Assembly (NCBI GenBank): GCA_938028705.1 | Contig: CALIZI010000218.1 | Span: 1 to 43,516 of the forward strand | Direction: 5' to 3' | DNA length: 43,516 nt | Origin: an uncultured Saprospiraceae bacterium | GTDB lineage: Bacteria; Bacteroidota; Bacteroidia; Chitinophagales; Saprospiraceae | Shown here: one piece after another, positions 25,446 through 33,440 of the stretch | Numbering within the stretch: the stretch's first letter is position 1 | Layout of the letters: every line of letters starts with the position of its first letter | The notes under the pieces: generated by a model | The model's input: only the letters and a program-made list of their open reading frames with translations | The model's database searches: none | What the model was told of the DNA's origin: nothing | Translations under genes and position numbers: made by a program

Positions 25446-25512
25446 TTTTGATGTGCTGACGTACTCATGTGCTGACGTGTTAATGTATTTACGAAAATAC
25501 GTCAGCACATAA

Positions 25513-26064
25513 CTATTTAAATTTCATACGATACAAAGCAGTCGTTTTGCCTTTGGCAATTTTATCAAGTTTGCGTTTGACGAGTTTCTTTTTAATGGGT
25601 TTGAGCAATTGCGTAAATAAGATGCCTTCGATATGGTCATATTCGTGCTGAATCACACGTGCATTAATACCGTCAAAAACTTCTTCGTGTTCCTCAAAAT
25701 TTTCGTCCATATACCGCAGTCGCAACACCGCCGGGCGACTGACCTCACCCTTGATATTCGGAATACTCAAACAGCCCTCCTCATATTCCCACGGCTGCCC
25801 GCCTTCCTTGATTTTTTGAGCATTTATAAACACCTTTTTAATACCTTTATCCTCCTCGCCTTCTTCCATACTCTGCACAGTATCAACCAGAAATATACGT
25901 ATTCCAAGTCCTATTTGAGGTGCAGCCAAGCCCACGCCTTCGGCATTATACATGGTTGCCCACATATTGGTGATTAAGGCTTCCAAATCGGGATAATCCT
26001 TATCTATCGGTTCACAAACTTTCTTTAATATAGGTTGCCCGTAGGCATATATCGGTAAAATCAT
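25513..26064 (-). CDS. def: peptide deformylase
   Basis: Metalloenzyme that removes the formyl group from nascent proteins. All three signature motifs are present: GVGLAAPQIG (residues 44-53), EEGCLSIP (with C98 as metal ligand) and QHEYDHIEG (H140, E141, H144). The 183 residues are normal, with a basic tail. It lies close to the initiator tRNA whose formyl-methionine it processes, but in a separate transcript, so the neighbourhood may be chance. The following gene on the same strand, upstream at 26182, is ruvX. Confidence 0.96.
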   Translation of the reverse strand: MILPIYAYGQPILKKVCEPIDKDYPDLEALITNMWATMYNAEGVGLAAPQIGLGIRIFLVDTVQSMEEGEEDKGIKKVFINAQKIKEGGQPWEYEEGCLSIPNIKGEVSRPAVLRLRYMDENFEEHEEVFDGINARVIQHEYDHIEGILFTQLLKPIKKKLVKRKLDKIAKGKTTALYRMKFK

Positions 26065-26181
26065 TTTTAAAGTTCAAATATCAATCACAAATTCATACAA
26101 ATATTTGTGCAAAGCATTAAAACACTTTAATTCATTGTATTGTTTCAATATGGAAGAATAAGCGTTGGAATTTGGAATTTG

Positions 26182-26595
26182 CTAGCGCAAACTTTCCAAA
26201 TAATCCTGCAAAATCAATATCGCACTAATTCGGTCAATCCGTCCTTTTTCGCGGCGTTTTTTCTTCTTCACACCACTCTGTACGAGGATGCGTCCGGCTT
26301 CAATCGAAGTCATGCGTTCATCCACCAATTTGACCGGAATATCCGGGAATATTTCTTCTAATTTCTTCACAAAACCATACACCATTTCAGTCGTTTTGGT
26401 AGCTTGGTCATTCATATCCAAAGGCTCACCGACCACAAAAGTCACCACATCTTCACGACTTGTATAATCCTTCAAAAAATTCATAAGTTTTTCATTATCA
26501 ACGGTTTCTAATCCCGTAGCAATAATTTGCATCGGGTCAGAAACGGCAAGCCCCACTCGTTTCATTCCGTAATCTATGGCTAATATGCGAGACAT
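26182..26595 (-). CDS. ruvX: RuvX/YqgF family Holliday junction resolvase-like nuclease
   Basis: A 137-residue YqgF-fold protein starting MSRILAIDYGMKRVGLAVSD, with the conserved VVGEPLDMN strand, KLVDERMTSIEA and the terminal DRISAILILQDYL, covering the RNase H-like active-site acids. In E. coli the family takes part in pre-16S rRNA 5' end processing, and a resolvase role has been reported in other bacteria. It is probably cotranscribed with def from the promoter at 26655, with a ~117-base gap. Confidence 0.94.
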   Translation of the reverse strand: MSRILAIDYGMKRVGLAVSDPMQIIATGLETVDNEKLMNFLKDYTSREDVVTFVVGEPLDMNDQATKTTEMVYGFVKKLEEIFPDIPVKLVDERMTSIEAGRILVQSGVKKKKRREKGRIDRISAILILQDYLESLR

Positions 26596-26654
26596 GATAA
26601 TGTAGTAATGCTTAAATGGTGTAATGCGATAATACGATATTTTTCAACCAAATT

Positions 26655-26685
26655 CAAAGATAAACAAAACACTTTAACATGACAA
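26655..26685 (-). promoter_or_regulatory. promoter of ruvX
   Basis: Minus strand: TTG (26683-26685), 20 bases, TATCTTTG (26655-26662), with a leader of about 53 bases to the ruvX ATG. Confidence 0.72.
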
Positions 26686-26729
26686 TGTCATGTTCGATTT
26701 TTATTTAATATAGCAAGCGTCTATTCTTG

Positions 26730-26827
26730 AATTTGGGTTAAAACTCGTCAGACATTTAGATTTTGCCGGAAAAAATATGAGGTCATCGGTGAATTTAGAA
26801 AATGTCAGACGAGTTTTAACCCAAATT
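26730..26827. repeat. 28-bp inverted repeat in the ruvX-uraD gap
   Basis: Arms 26730-26757 and 26800-26827 are reverse complements with a single mismatch, 42 bases apart. There is no T-run and no gene ends here in a way that would need a terminator, so a small palindromic or MITE-like element is likely. Confidence 0.75.
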
Positions 26828-26939
26828 TGGAAAAAATATCCCATATCAAGCATAAACATATTTTTCATTTTTAAAACAAGATATTGTCAAGTTAATACAA
26901 ATCTTCATTCAAATGATAATTTTTTATCACAAAAACAAA

Positions 26940-27120
26940 AATCGAACTAACGAGGTCTTTTTTTTATTTAAAAAACGCTTTTGCTTGGCACCGTAGCACA
27001 ACGCTTCCAGCTTGTGTTGCGTTTGTACGATACGAAGTCAGTGCAGTATAATTTTCACGCCCTTTTTTCGGTTCATTACGCTGCCGATAGCTATCGGCAC
27101 TAAATAGGTGGACATGCAGA
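26940..27120. repeat. dispersed structured repeat, copy 1
   Basis: Similar to 38225-38390 in three blocks in the same order: AATCGA..AACGAGGT with a T-run and TTTAAAAAACGCTT; then CGATACGA-GTCAGTGC; then CTAAATA-GTGGA-ATGCAGA. A palindrome GCCGATAGCTATCGGC is near its end. No gene is seen in it. It could be a mobile repeat or a structured RNA. Confidence 0.6.
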
Positions 27121-27152
27121 AGGCTGCTCTTGACATACTATCATCAAAGTCC

Positions 27153-27668
27153 TTAATCCACCGAATCACCCATCAACTTTCCAAGTCTGATTCTTGTAAT
27201 TTTATGCTGTTCTGCCATAGCAATTTTGATTTCATCTTGGCGGTCATTCGGAAGTCGGGCTTGTAGCAGGTCGAGCACTTCGGCAGCCGATTTTCCAGTG
27301 GCGCATACGATAAAAATAAAACCGAATTTATCTTCATAATCCTGATTGCCTTGTGCGAGTTGTTCAATGACAGCTTTGGTGGCAGTAGCTACACCTTGTT
27401 GCTCATTACCTGCCCATGCTTTTGTATTCGCAAATTTCTTTTCCAAACTCGAAATATCACCAATTTTCGGATGATGCTTAAAGGCTTCAAGTCCATCGGC
27501 TTCAGTGGCTTGTGACCAGTATATATTGGCTTTTTCGAGCAGTTCATGTTCATCATTAAACGGACGAGCAGCCACCATGCTATTCACCCAATTTGTAGAA
27601 CCACAACATTTGACCAATTCATCAAAGGCTTCTTTTTCAGAAAGATTATTTAATTTATGTATAGTCAT
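27153..27668 (-). CDS. uraD: OHCU decarboxylase
   Basis: A 171-residue protein of the 2-oxo-4-hydroxy-4-carboxy-5-ureidoimidazoline decarboxylase family, the last step turning the urate oxidation product into S-allantoin. Family marks are HHPKIGD (catalytic His), AGNEQQGV and FGFIFIVCATGKSAAEVL, with R near LPNDRQDE. No urate oxidase or HIU hydrolase gene lies in the window, so the rest of the pathway must be elsewhere. It lies 38 bases downstream of the flavin reductase gene on the same strand, perhaps one operon. Confidence 0.92.
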   Translation of the reverse strand: MTIHKLNNLSEKEAFDELVKCCGSTNWVNSMVAARPFNDEHELLEKANIYWSQATEADGLEAFKHHPKIGDISSLEKKFANTKAWAGNEQQGVATATKAVIEQLAQGNQDYEDKFGFIFIVCATGKSAAEVLDLLQARLPNDRQDEIKIAMAEQHKITRIRLGKLMGDSVD

Positions 27669-27706
27669 TTTTTTAAATAAAAAATATTTTTAAATAAATT
27701 ATTTCA

Positions 27707-28600
27707 TCAACTCACATCAAACATTAATACCTTGATTGCCAATGCTTTATTCCCTTTTCCGATTTCTGATTTTGCATAATGATGCAAGCGTGTGCGAAGA
27801 GCAATCTTGTCGTCGCCGCATTCCTGCATAAGACGTTTGACGGTTTCATTATGCTTCATATCGGCAATGTCTTCCGCACTTGGCAGGGTATGTAATCCGG
27901 CAAGTATGCCGATGTCATTACCTGAGAGTACATGGCTGTTGCATACCGATTCGGGTAGGGCATCGTAGCCCACGCTGACCTTCATCACTTCCTGCACTAC
28001 CGTAAAAATCGCATCGCCACTCGCACGGGTGTAGTAGGCACGTCCCATGCGTCCTACGAGGTCAATTTTGTGCGGATTGATGCGTCCGTTGTCTATCACA
28101 TTTTCATCAATGTGCATACGTAAGACATCACAAATTATCAAATGTCCTGCGCCGCCTTTGTCACCAAGCGTGATGATTTCTCTGACCCGACATTCCATCT
28201 GCACCGGCGATTCTTTGATGCGAAAAGGCTTGACCAACTCCGAAGCCACCGGAGTCAAACCCGATTTGTCAAACTCACTCACACCCACATCAAACTGTAT
28301 GGAAGCCACTGCCATTTGGCGTACTATGCTGTGACTGACTACATTGATAACGACCTCGCGTGTAGTTTCGATATTATGCAAAGTATCCTTAGTGGTATTG
28401 TCCACCACACGCCGATTGGCAGAAAAAACAAGCGTTGGCGGATTGGAACTGAAGGCATTGAAGAAACTGTAAGGGGCTATATTCGCATTGCCGGCTTCGT
28501 CAACGGTACTCGCAAAGGCTATCGGACGCGGCGCAACAGCTCCGAGTAAATATTGGTGCATATCGCGGGTAGGTGTCGTCTTCGGATCTATCGTCAGCAT
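27707..28600 (-). CDS. flavin reductase-like FMN-binding protein
   Basis: A 297-residue protein. The N-terminal ~190 residues are an FMN-binding split barrel of the flavin reductase family (LLGAVAPRPIAFASTVDEAG, then NIAPYSFFNAFSSNPPTLVF). The C-terminal ~100 residues are an extra helical part seen in a common Bacteroidota form. The usual role is NAD(P)H-dependent reduction of flavin for a partner oxygenase, but the partner is not seen here. It has its own promoter and is followed closely by uraD, which may hint at a purine-related role (inference). Confidence 0.87.
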   Translation of the reverse strand: MLTIDPKTTPTRDMHQYLLGAVAPRPIAFASTVDEAGNANIAPYSFFNAFSSNPPTLVFSANRRVVDNTTKDTLHNIETTREVVINVVSHSIVRQMAVASIQFDVGVSEFDKSGLTPVASELVKPFRIKESPVQMECRVREIITLGDKGGAGHLIICDVLRMHIDENVIDNGRINPHKIDLVGRMGRAYYTRASGDAIFTVVQEVMKVSVGYDALPESVCNSHVLSGNDIGILAGLHTLPSAEDIADMKHNETVKRLMQECGDDKIALRTRLHHYAKSEIGKGNKALAIKVLMFDVS

Positions 28601-28627
28601 AATTTCTTTTATTTATTTCGTGAAATT

Positions 28628-28657
28628 CAAAGGTAAATAAGAATATTCAAAAAACAA
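28628..28657 (-). promoter_or_regulatory. promoter of the flavin reductase-like gene
   Basis: Minus strand: TTG (28655-28657), 19 bases, TACCTTTG (28628-28635), with a leader of about 20 bases. Confidence 0.72.
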
Positions 28658-28784
28658 TATTCATTTGTTAAAAACGAAATATTCTTGTTTTAAATAATTG
28701 ATTATCAAATTTAAATAAAAAATAATTTTCATTAATTGTATATTCTGTACAAAAATAGTTTGCAAGATTATTTGACTTTTTAAA

Positions 28785-28853
28785 TCAATTGACGTAATTT
28801 TACGTCATAAAACTTAAAAACACGTCAATTGACTAAAAACAACGTCATTAGAC
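28785..28853 (+). promoter_or_regulatory. dyad cluster upstream of blaI: probable autoregulatory operator
   Basis: GACGTAATTTTACGTC (28791-28806) is a perfect palindrome. TCAATTGACGT (28785-28795) is the exact reverse complement of 28822-28832. A related ACGTCATTAGAC lies at 28842-28853. The cluster ends 43 bases before the BlaI-family start, as expected for an operator bound by the dimeric repressor. Confidence 0.6.
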
Positions 28854-28896
28854 AAGCATTAAAGCATTATCACATTTCATCATTATCGCATTAATT

Positions 28897-29277
28897 ATGA
28901 AAAGATTGACCAAAGTAGAAGAACAAGTGATGCAAATTATCTGGCAATTGGAGCGTTGTTTGGTGCGTGACATCATTGAGCAACTCGGTGAGCCGGACAC
29001 GCCTCGTAGCACCATTTCATCAGTAGTTCGCATCTTGGAAAGTAAAGGTTTTGTGGGGCATAAAGCCTATGGACGTACTTACGAATATTTTCCCCTGATT
29101 TCAAAAGAGGACTATTCGCGACAGGCTTTGAAGGGCTTGGTGGGCGAGTATTTTGGTGGTTCGGTCAATAGCTTGGTTTCTTTTTTGGTCAAGGAAAATG
29201 ACATGGACATCAAAGACCTCAATGAGATACTTCAACAATTAAATGACGCTGAAAATAATGCAAATAATGACACTTAA
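28897..29277 (+). CDS. BlaI/MecI/CopY family repressor
   Basis: A 126-residue winged-helix repressor of the BlaI/MecI type: KRLTKVEEQVMQIIWQLERC, then TPRSTISSVVRILESKGFVG as recognition helix and wing, and a helical dimerisation tail. In the known systems the M56 membrane peptidase encoded next door triggers its proteolysis and so derepresses the operon. Its end overlaps the start of the M56 gene, giving tight translational coupling. Palindromes upstream probably bind it. Confidence 0.92.
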   Translation: MKRLTKVEEQVMQIIWQLERCLVRDIIEQLGEPDTPRSTISSVVRILESKGFVGHKAYGRTYEYFPLISKEDYSRQALKGLVGEYFGGSVNSLVSFLVKENDMDIKDLNEILQQLNDAENNANNDT

Positions 29278-30997
29278 TTACATACTCGAAACCACCGTAT
29301 GTTGGTTGTTTTTCTACCTGCTTTATGCGCTTTGGTTGCGTAAAGAAACCTTTTTTCGCACCAATCGGATATATCTGATGGGTACACTGTTGCTGGGTTT
29401 GCTGATACCTGCCGTTGATGTCATGCCAACACCACAAGCTGTTGTAATACAAGATGTTACAGTGTATTTGAATGAAGTTGTTGTATTAGCACAGGGCAAT
29501 GTTGCGACTTCCGATACCGGATTCCACATTAGCACGATACTCGTGGCTGTGTACCAAGTGGGTGTAGCGATATTCCTGCTTCGCTTTCTGGTGAGTATGG
29601 GTAGTATTTTTCGCCTTTTTTTGAATAGCGAAATTATTAAAAAAGAAAATTATACGCTTGTTTATACTTCGCGTGAACATGCGCCATTTTCGTTTTTGAA
29701 TTTCTTTTTTGTATATAAAAAAAATGAGTTCAATGAGACGGAATGGCAACAAATCACACGCCACGAAGAGGCGCATATACGTGGCGCACATACGTTTGAT
29801 GTGTTGCTGGCAGAGGTATTGACGATACTGTTTTGGTTTAATCCCTTGATTTACATGTATAAATATGCTATACGAAATGTACATGAATATTTGGCAGATG
29901 CTGCGGTCATCAAGACTGTCCCGACGGTGCACTACGGACAATTTTTGGTGAGTTTTGCGCTGCCCGGTTTTCGTATGGCAAATAATTTCAATCATTCACA
30001 ATTAAAAAAACGTATTATTATGATGACAAAAACGCAATCATCGAAATTCGCTTTGGCGAAATACACACTTTTTATTCCGCTTGCTTTGATCTTGTTCGTT
30101 ATTTTTTCCTGTAAAGACGATGTGCAAAATCTTATTACTGATGATGTAACTGAACATCAGCAAAGGGTTTTGGTATATGACGAAAATGAAGGAGTAGCGA
30201 GAGAATACATTAAAGCCCATAAAAAGGCAGAAGACGGGAACGGAAAAACACATTTTGACAAAGTAGAAGAAGTCACGATTTCGGCACTCAAAGTATTTGA
30301 ACAAAAAATGAGTACCGAATACGAGCAGGAAACCAATCCGGCAAAAAAAGAAGCATTGAAGGAGCGGTTTTTGGATGAATTGAAACAAGGAGCAGAGGAT
30401 GCCAGAGTGACATTTTTTATTGTTGAGAAAGGAGAAGATGGTATAGAAAAAATGTGTACAACGGGAAATAAGGGAGACAATCCTTTCAAAAAATTGAATA
30501 AAAAAGAAATAGAGGAGAATGTCCGGTCAATTGAGCAGGAAAAAGATCCGGATAAGAGAAGATCTATGATTAATGATTTTGAGGTAGGGATCAAAAATAA
30601 AACAGGTAAAAATATCAACTTTGGAGTTTCGGAGGAAACTAATGTCTATACCATAGTAGATGAAATGCCCCTCTTCCCCGGCTGTGGGTATGAAACCGAT
30701 GCCGAAAAACGCAAAAAATGCGCTGAAAAGCAAATGCTTCAATACATCTATACCAACATTACCTACCCCGCCGAAGCGATAGAAGCAGGTATTGAGGGTA
30801 TAGCTATCGTATCTTTTGTGGTGGAAACAGACGGGCAAATTACCCATCCAAAGATACTCCGCAGCGTAGGCTACGAAACGGACGAGGAGGTCATTCGTAT
30901 CGTAGAAAATATGCCGGATTGGATACCGGGCATACACGAAGGTAAGGCGGTCAGGGTGAAGTTTAATCTGCCGGTGAGGTTTAAATTGGAAAAATAA
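29258..30997 (+). CDS. M56 (BlaR1-like) membrane metallopeptidase with TonB C-terminal domain
   Basis: About 579 residues. Several N-terminal membrane helices surround the cytoplasmic zinc peptidase motif RHEEAHI (HExxH at about residue 170), followed by FNPLIYMYKYAIRNVHEYLA. A further membrane helix near FIPLALILFVIFS follows, and then a charged, helical periplasmic region of ~200 residues. The last ~90 residues form a TonB_C domain (YPAEAIEAGIEGIAIVSFVV). In Bacteroidota such M56-TonB proteins pair with BlaI repressors and are thought to sense the envelope. The start is taken at 29258 (MQIMTLN); 29267 is also possible. No beta-lactamase gene is nearby, so the regulated function is unknown. 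Confidence 0.88.
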   Translation: MQIMTLNYILETTVCWLFFYLLYALWLRKETFFRTNRIYLMGTLLLGLLIPAVDVMPTPQAVVIQDVTVYLNEVVVLAQGNVATSDTGFHISTILVAVYQVGVAIFLLRFLVSMGSIFRLFLNSEIIKKENYTLVYTSREHAPFSFLNFFFVYKKNEFNETEWQQITRHEEAHIRGAHTFDVLLAEVLTILFWFNPLIYMYKYAIRNVHEYLADAAVIKTVPTVHYGQFLVSFALPGFRMANNFNHSQLKKRIIMMTKTQSSKFALAKYTLFIPLALILFVIFSCKDDVQNLITDDVTEHQQRVLVYDENEGVAREYIKAHKKAEDGNGKTHFDKVEEVTISALKVFEQKMSTEYEQETNPAKKEALKERFLDELKQGAEDARVTFFIVEKGEDGIEKMCTTGNKGDNPFKKLNKKEIEENVRSIEQEKDPDKRRSMINDFEVGIKNKTGKNINFGVSEETNVYTIVDEMPLFPGCGYETDAEKRKKCAEKQMLQYIYTNITYPAEAIEAGIEGIAIVSFVVETDGQITHPKILRSVGYETDEEVIRIVENMPDWIPGIHEGKAVRVKFNLPVRFKLEK

Positions 30998-31017
30998 AAA
31001 GCCCCTCATTTTTTCGG

Positions 31018-31058
31018 CGGGTATTTTCAGGCTTTGTCTGGGAATACCCGTTTTTTTT
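31018..31058 (+). terminator. terminator of the blaI-M56 operon
   Basis: CGGGTATT (31018-31025) pairs with AATACCCG (31043-31050), followed by eight T. The T-run reaches the end of the convergent gene. Confidence 0.85.
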
Positions 31059-32568
31059 ATTTTTTGTTTTTATGAAAACGAATAATGTCGGTCATAGGTT
31101 TTTTACTGATGATATATTCTGTCCATACAGTCAATTCGTTTAAGCCGAATGTATGCTGCGTTTTATCCTTATATAGTTCCTCTAATACTGTATTGAAATT
31201 TATGAATATTTGTTTGGTTTCTGATAGAGGAGCATTATTAAGTTTATACAGGTATTGTAAACAAAGTGGATAAAAGGAGTTGATTTCTTTTGGGCTTATC
31301 TTCTTAAAAAATCTTTGAGCTGCGCGATATAGGTTATCGAAATTATCATATTCAGCTTCATAGGCTATGGCAAGTTTGAGTATCCACGAACAGCATTGAA
31401 TGTCTATTCTCGTTCGTAGTTTTTGCTTGATAATCCTGTCAAAGCCTTGAAAAGCCTTTTTATACTTGCCCATAAAGAATAAAGTCATAGTAATATTTAT
31501 TTGAAAGCCTTGGGCTGATGATGTCCTCATTTTGTCTAAATATCTATCTAATTTAGGTTGAAGGGTACTGATAAATGTACCTAATTTGTCAAAATCAGCT
31601 TTATTTAAATAGTAAAGTAATTCAGGACGATAAAGAGTTTCCAATACAATTGTTTCTTCGTGAGGAGTTTGAGGGATAATTTCCTTTTTTACTTTATTCA
31701 GCATTTTTTCAAATTCTATATCATTATTCAATCTTATACAAGTTCCTAGATAATTATGTATATGCCACACATAGGAAAGTCGATACTCAAACTTTTGATG
31801 TGGGTAATCATTCCAACAATCAATTACTTTTTTATAATATATATATGCTTTTTCAATATCATTAATCAAAGTATTGTATGAGGCATGAATCTGATAAAAA
31901 CGATATTGAGAAATAAATGAAACAGCTCGTTCCTCAGTCAGCAATAATTCATCATCCATCAATTTATCAAGGTACTTACGCCTTAGTTTATCATTGGAAT
32001 TGGGAAGTCTTTGCCATGCTGAATATAAGAAATATAGTATATCATTATACCTGCTTTCGTCATTTATAATGGACATTATGTTATTTTTTTCCTTGATTAA
32101 TATATCTGTCATTTCAATATAGTCTTTACTGTAAAGGCGTTTTATCAAGCCTCTTTCATATTGTATCAGTTCCAAAATCACTTCATACTTCTCATATTTT
32201 ACTGCCAGTTTTTTGGCTTCTCTGATATATTTTGAAGCATACTCGTATAAGCCACGTTCAATCAGAAAATCAATATCCATAAGATAGACTTTCAAACGCA
32301 CATTGACACTTTCGTTTTTATCCTGCCTGTGGGTCCGCATGGTGCGTATAATATCGGTAAGCGTATCATGTTTATATTTATTAATGTGTTTTAGTACCTC
32401 TTTATGTTTGTTGAGTTTTTTCTCCAATAGGGTATCATCATACTCATCAATTTTGTTCATGGCACCGAATAATAGGGTCTGATGGCTATCGCCTTTTGAC
32501 TTCATATAATATCTTTTTTCGGTTGAGGTCAGGGTATGAATCAGTTGGTGTAAGGTATCTTTAGGCAT
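31057..32568 (-). CDS. TPR-like helical protein of unknown function
   Basis: A 503-residue, almost wholly helical, lysine-rich protein. It starts LHQLIHTLTSTEKRYYMKSK, which matches a conserved start (LxxLIKSLSKSEKRYFK) of uncharacterised Bacteroidota proteins I recall. Helix pairs of TPR spacing can be seen (for example ALAIAYEAEYDNF-like stretches and YEYASKYIREAKKLAVKYEK). No signal peptide and no catalytic motif are seen. It may be a scaffold or regulatory protein. It is a single gene, convergent with the M56 gene. Confidence 0.7.
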   Translation of the reverse strand: MPKDTLHQLIHTLTSTEKRYYMKSKGDSHQTLLFGAMNKIDEYDDTLLEKKLNKHKEVLKHINKYKHDTLTDIIRTMRTHRQDKNESVNVRLKVYLMDIDFLIERGLYEYASKYIREAKKLAVKYEKYEVILELIQYERGLIKRLYSKDYIEMTDILIKEKNNIMSIINDESRYNDILYFLYSAWQRLPNSNDKLRRKYLDKLMDDELLLTEERAVSFISQYRFYQIHASYNTLINDIEKAYIYYKKVIDCWNDYPHQKFEYRLSYVWHIHNYLGTCIRLNNDIEFEKMLNKVKKEIIPQTPHEETIVLETLYRPELLYYLNKADFDKLGTFISTLQPKLDRYLDKMRTSSAQGFQINITMTLFFMGKYKKAFQGFDRIIKQKLRTRIDIQCCSWILKLAIAYEAEYDNFDNLYRAAQRFFKKISPKEINSFYPLCLQYLYKLNNAPLSETKQIFINFNTVLEELYKDKTQHTFGLNELTVWTEYIISKKPMTDIIRFHKNKK

Positions 32569-33146
32569 AAATGTAATTCATTGTGGCGGTTTGAAAATGT
32601 ACTAAATGATTATATGTTATTTGACAAAAGAAGCATATTATCTGTCAAAAACAGGTGTGGTATTCGGATGATATTAAAAAAATCAAACAAAAAAATATGC
32701 TTTTAATTGTTATTTTTCAAAAAAAATGTATTCATACAAACAGTATAGTAAAAGTAAAAAATATGTTTATAATTTTTTGATTATAAATATTTTATAAAAA
32801 TATTTTAAAAACATTTAAAAATAAATAATCCATTAAAAAACATCAATTTGGCGCATTTGTAACAATAATTATCGGTTAAAAGTGGTTTTTAGCAAATAAA
32901 AAAATGATTTACCTTGCATATAACCAATTATCAAAATCAGTCCTGTAACCACAAGGCAGTATAAAGCAGATGAAAATGACACATCAAGTAAACGCATATA
33001 ATGTTATGATTATTATATGATAAAAAAGTGTCGTTATAAGGCAGGGGAATTTCAGAGGGAATACCCTTGTCTTTTTTTCTCAAAATATAATTTATACAAT
33101 AGTTGGCATGACAACTTTAAAATATATTAAAAATATCGTCAAAAAC
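32569..33146. other. AT-rich gap without a recognisable gene
   Basis: About 580 bases of strongly AT-rich sequence between divergent genes, with no convincing reading frame, tRNA or repeat. The promoter of the caspase-like gene begins at its right edge. Confidence 0.6.
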
Positions 33147-33177
33147 TTGCATGATTCGAATATTTAATTTAAGTTTG
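33147..33177 (+). promoter_or_regulatory. promoter of the caspase-like gene, shared motif copy 1
   Basis: TTG (33147-33149), 20 bases, TAAGTTTG (33170-33177). About 35 bases around it (ACTTGCATGATTCGAATATT and onward) are nearly identical to 35213-35244, upstream of the M43 peptidase gene. It leaves a leader of about 255 bases. Confidence 0.7.
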
Positions 33178-33440
33178 TATGTAGAAAGTAATTATAGAAA
33201 TACCATTTTTATACCTTTCACAATAACGGCACTTCTTAATAGAACAATTATTACCATATATTTTATTCGGGTAAAATACTCAGATTCGTATAATTTGCGG
33301 TCTGTTATTTTTGCTTCAAATATTGAAATCCAAGATAACTATATATATTCTTTTCAGAATACGTATAGGCAAATCCTTATATCTATATACCAAATTTTAC
33401 CCAAGCCAAATTCTACTATCACCATTTTAAATTTAAGCAC

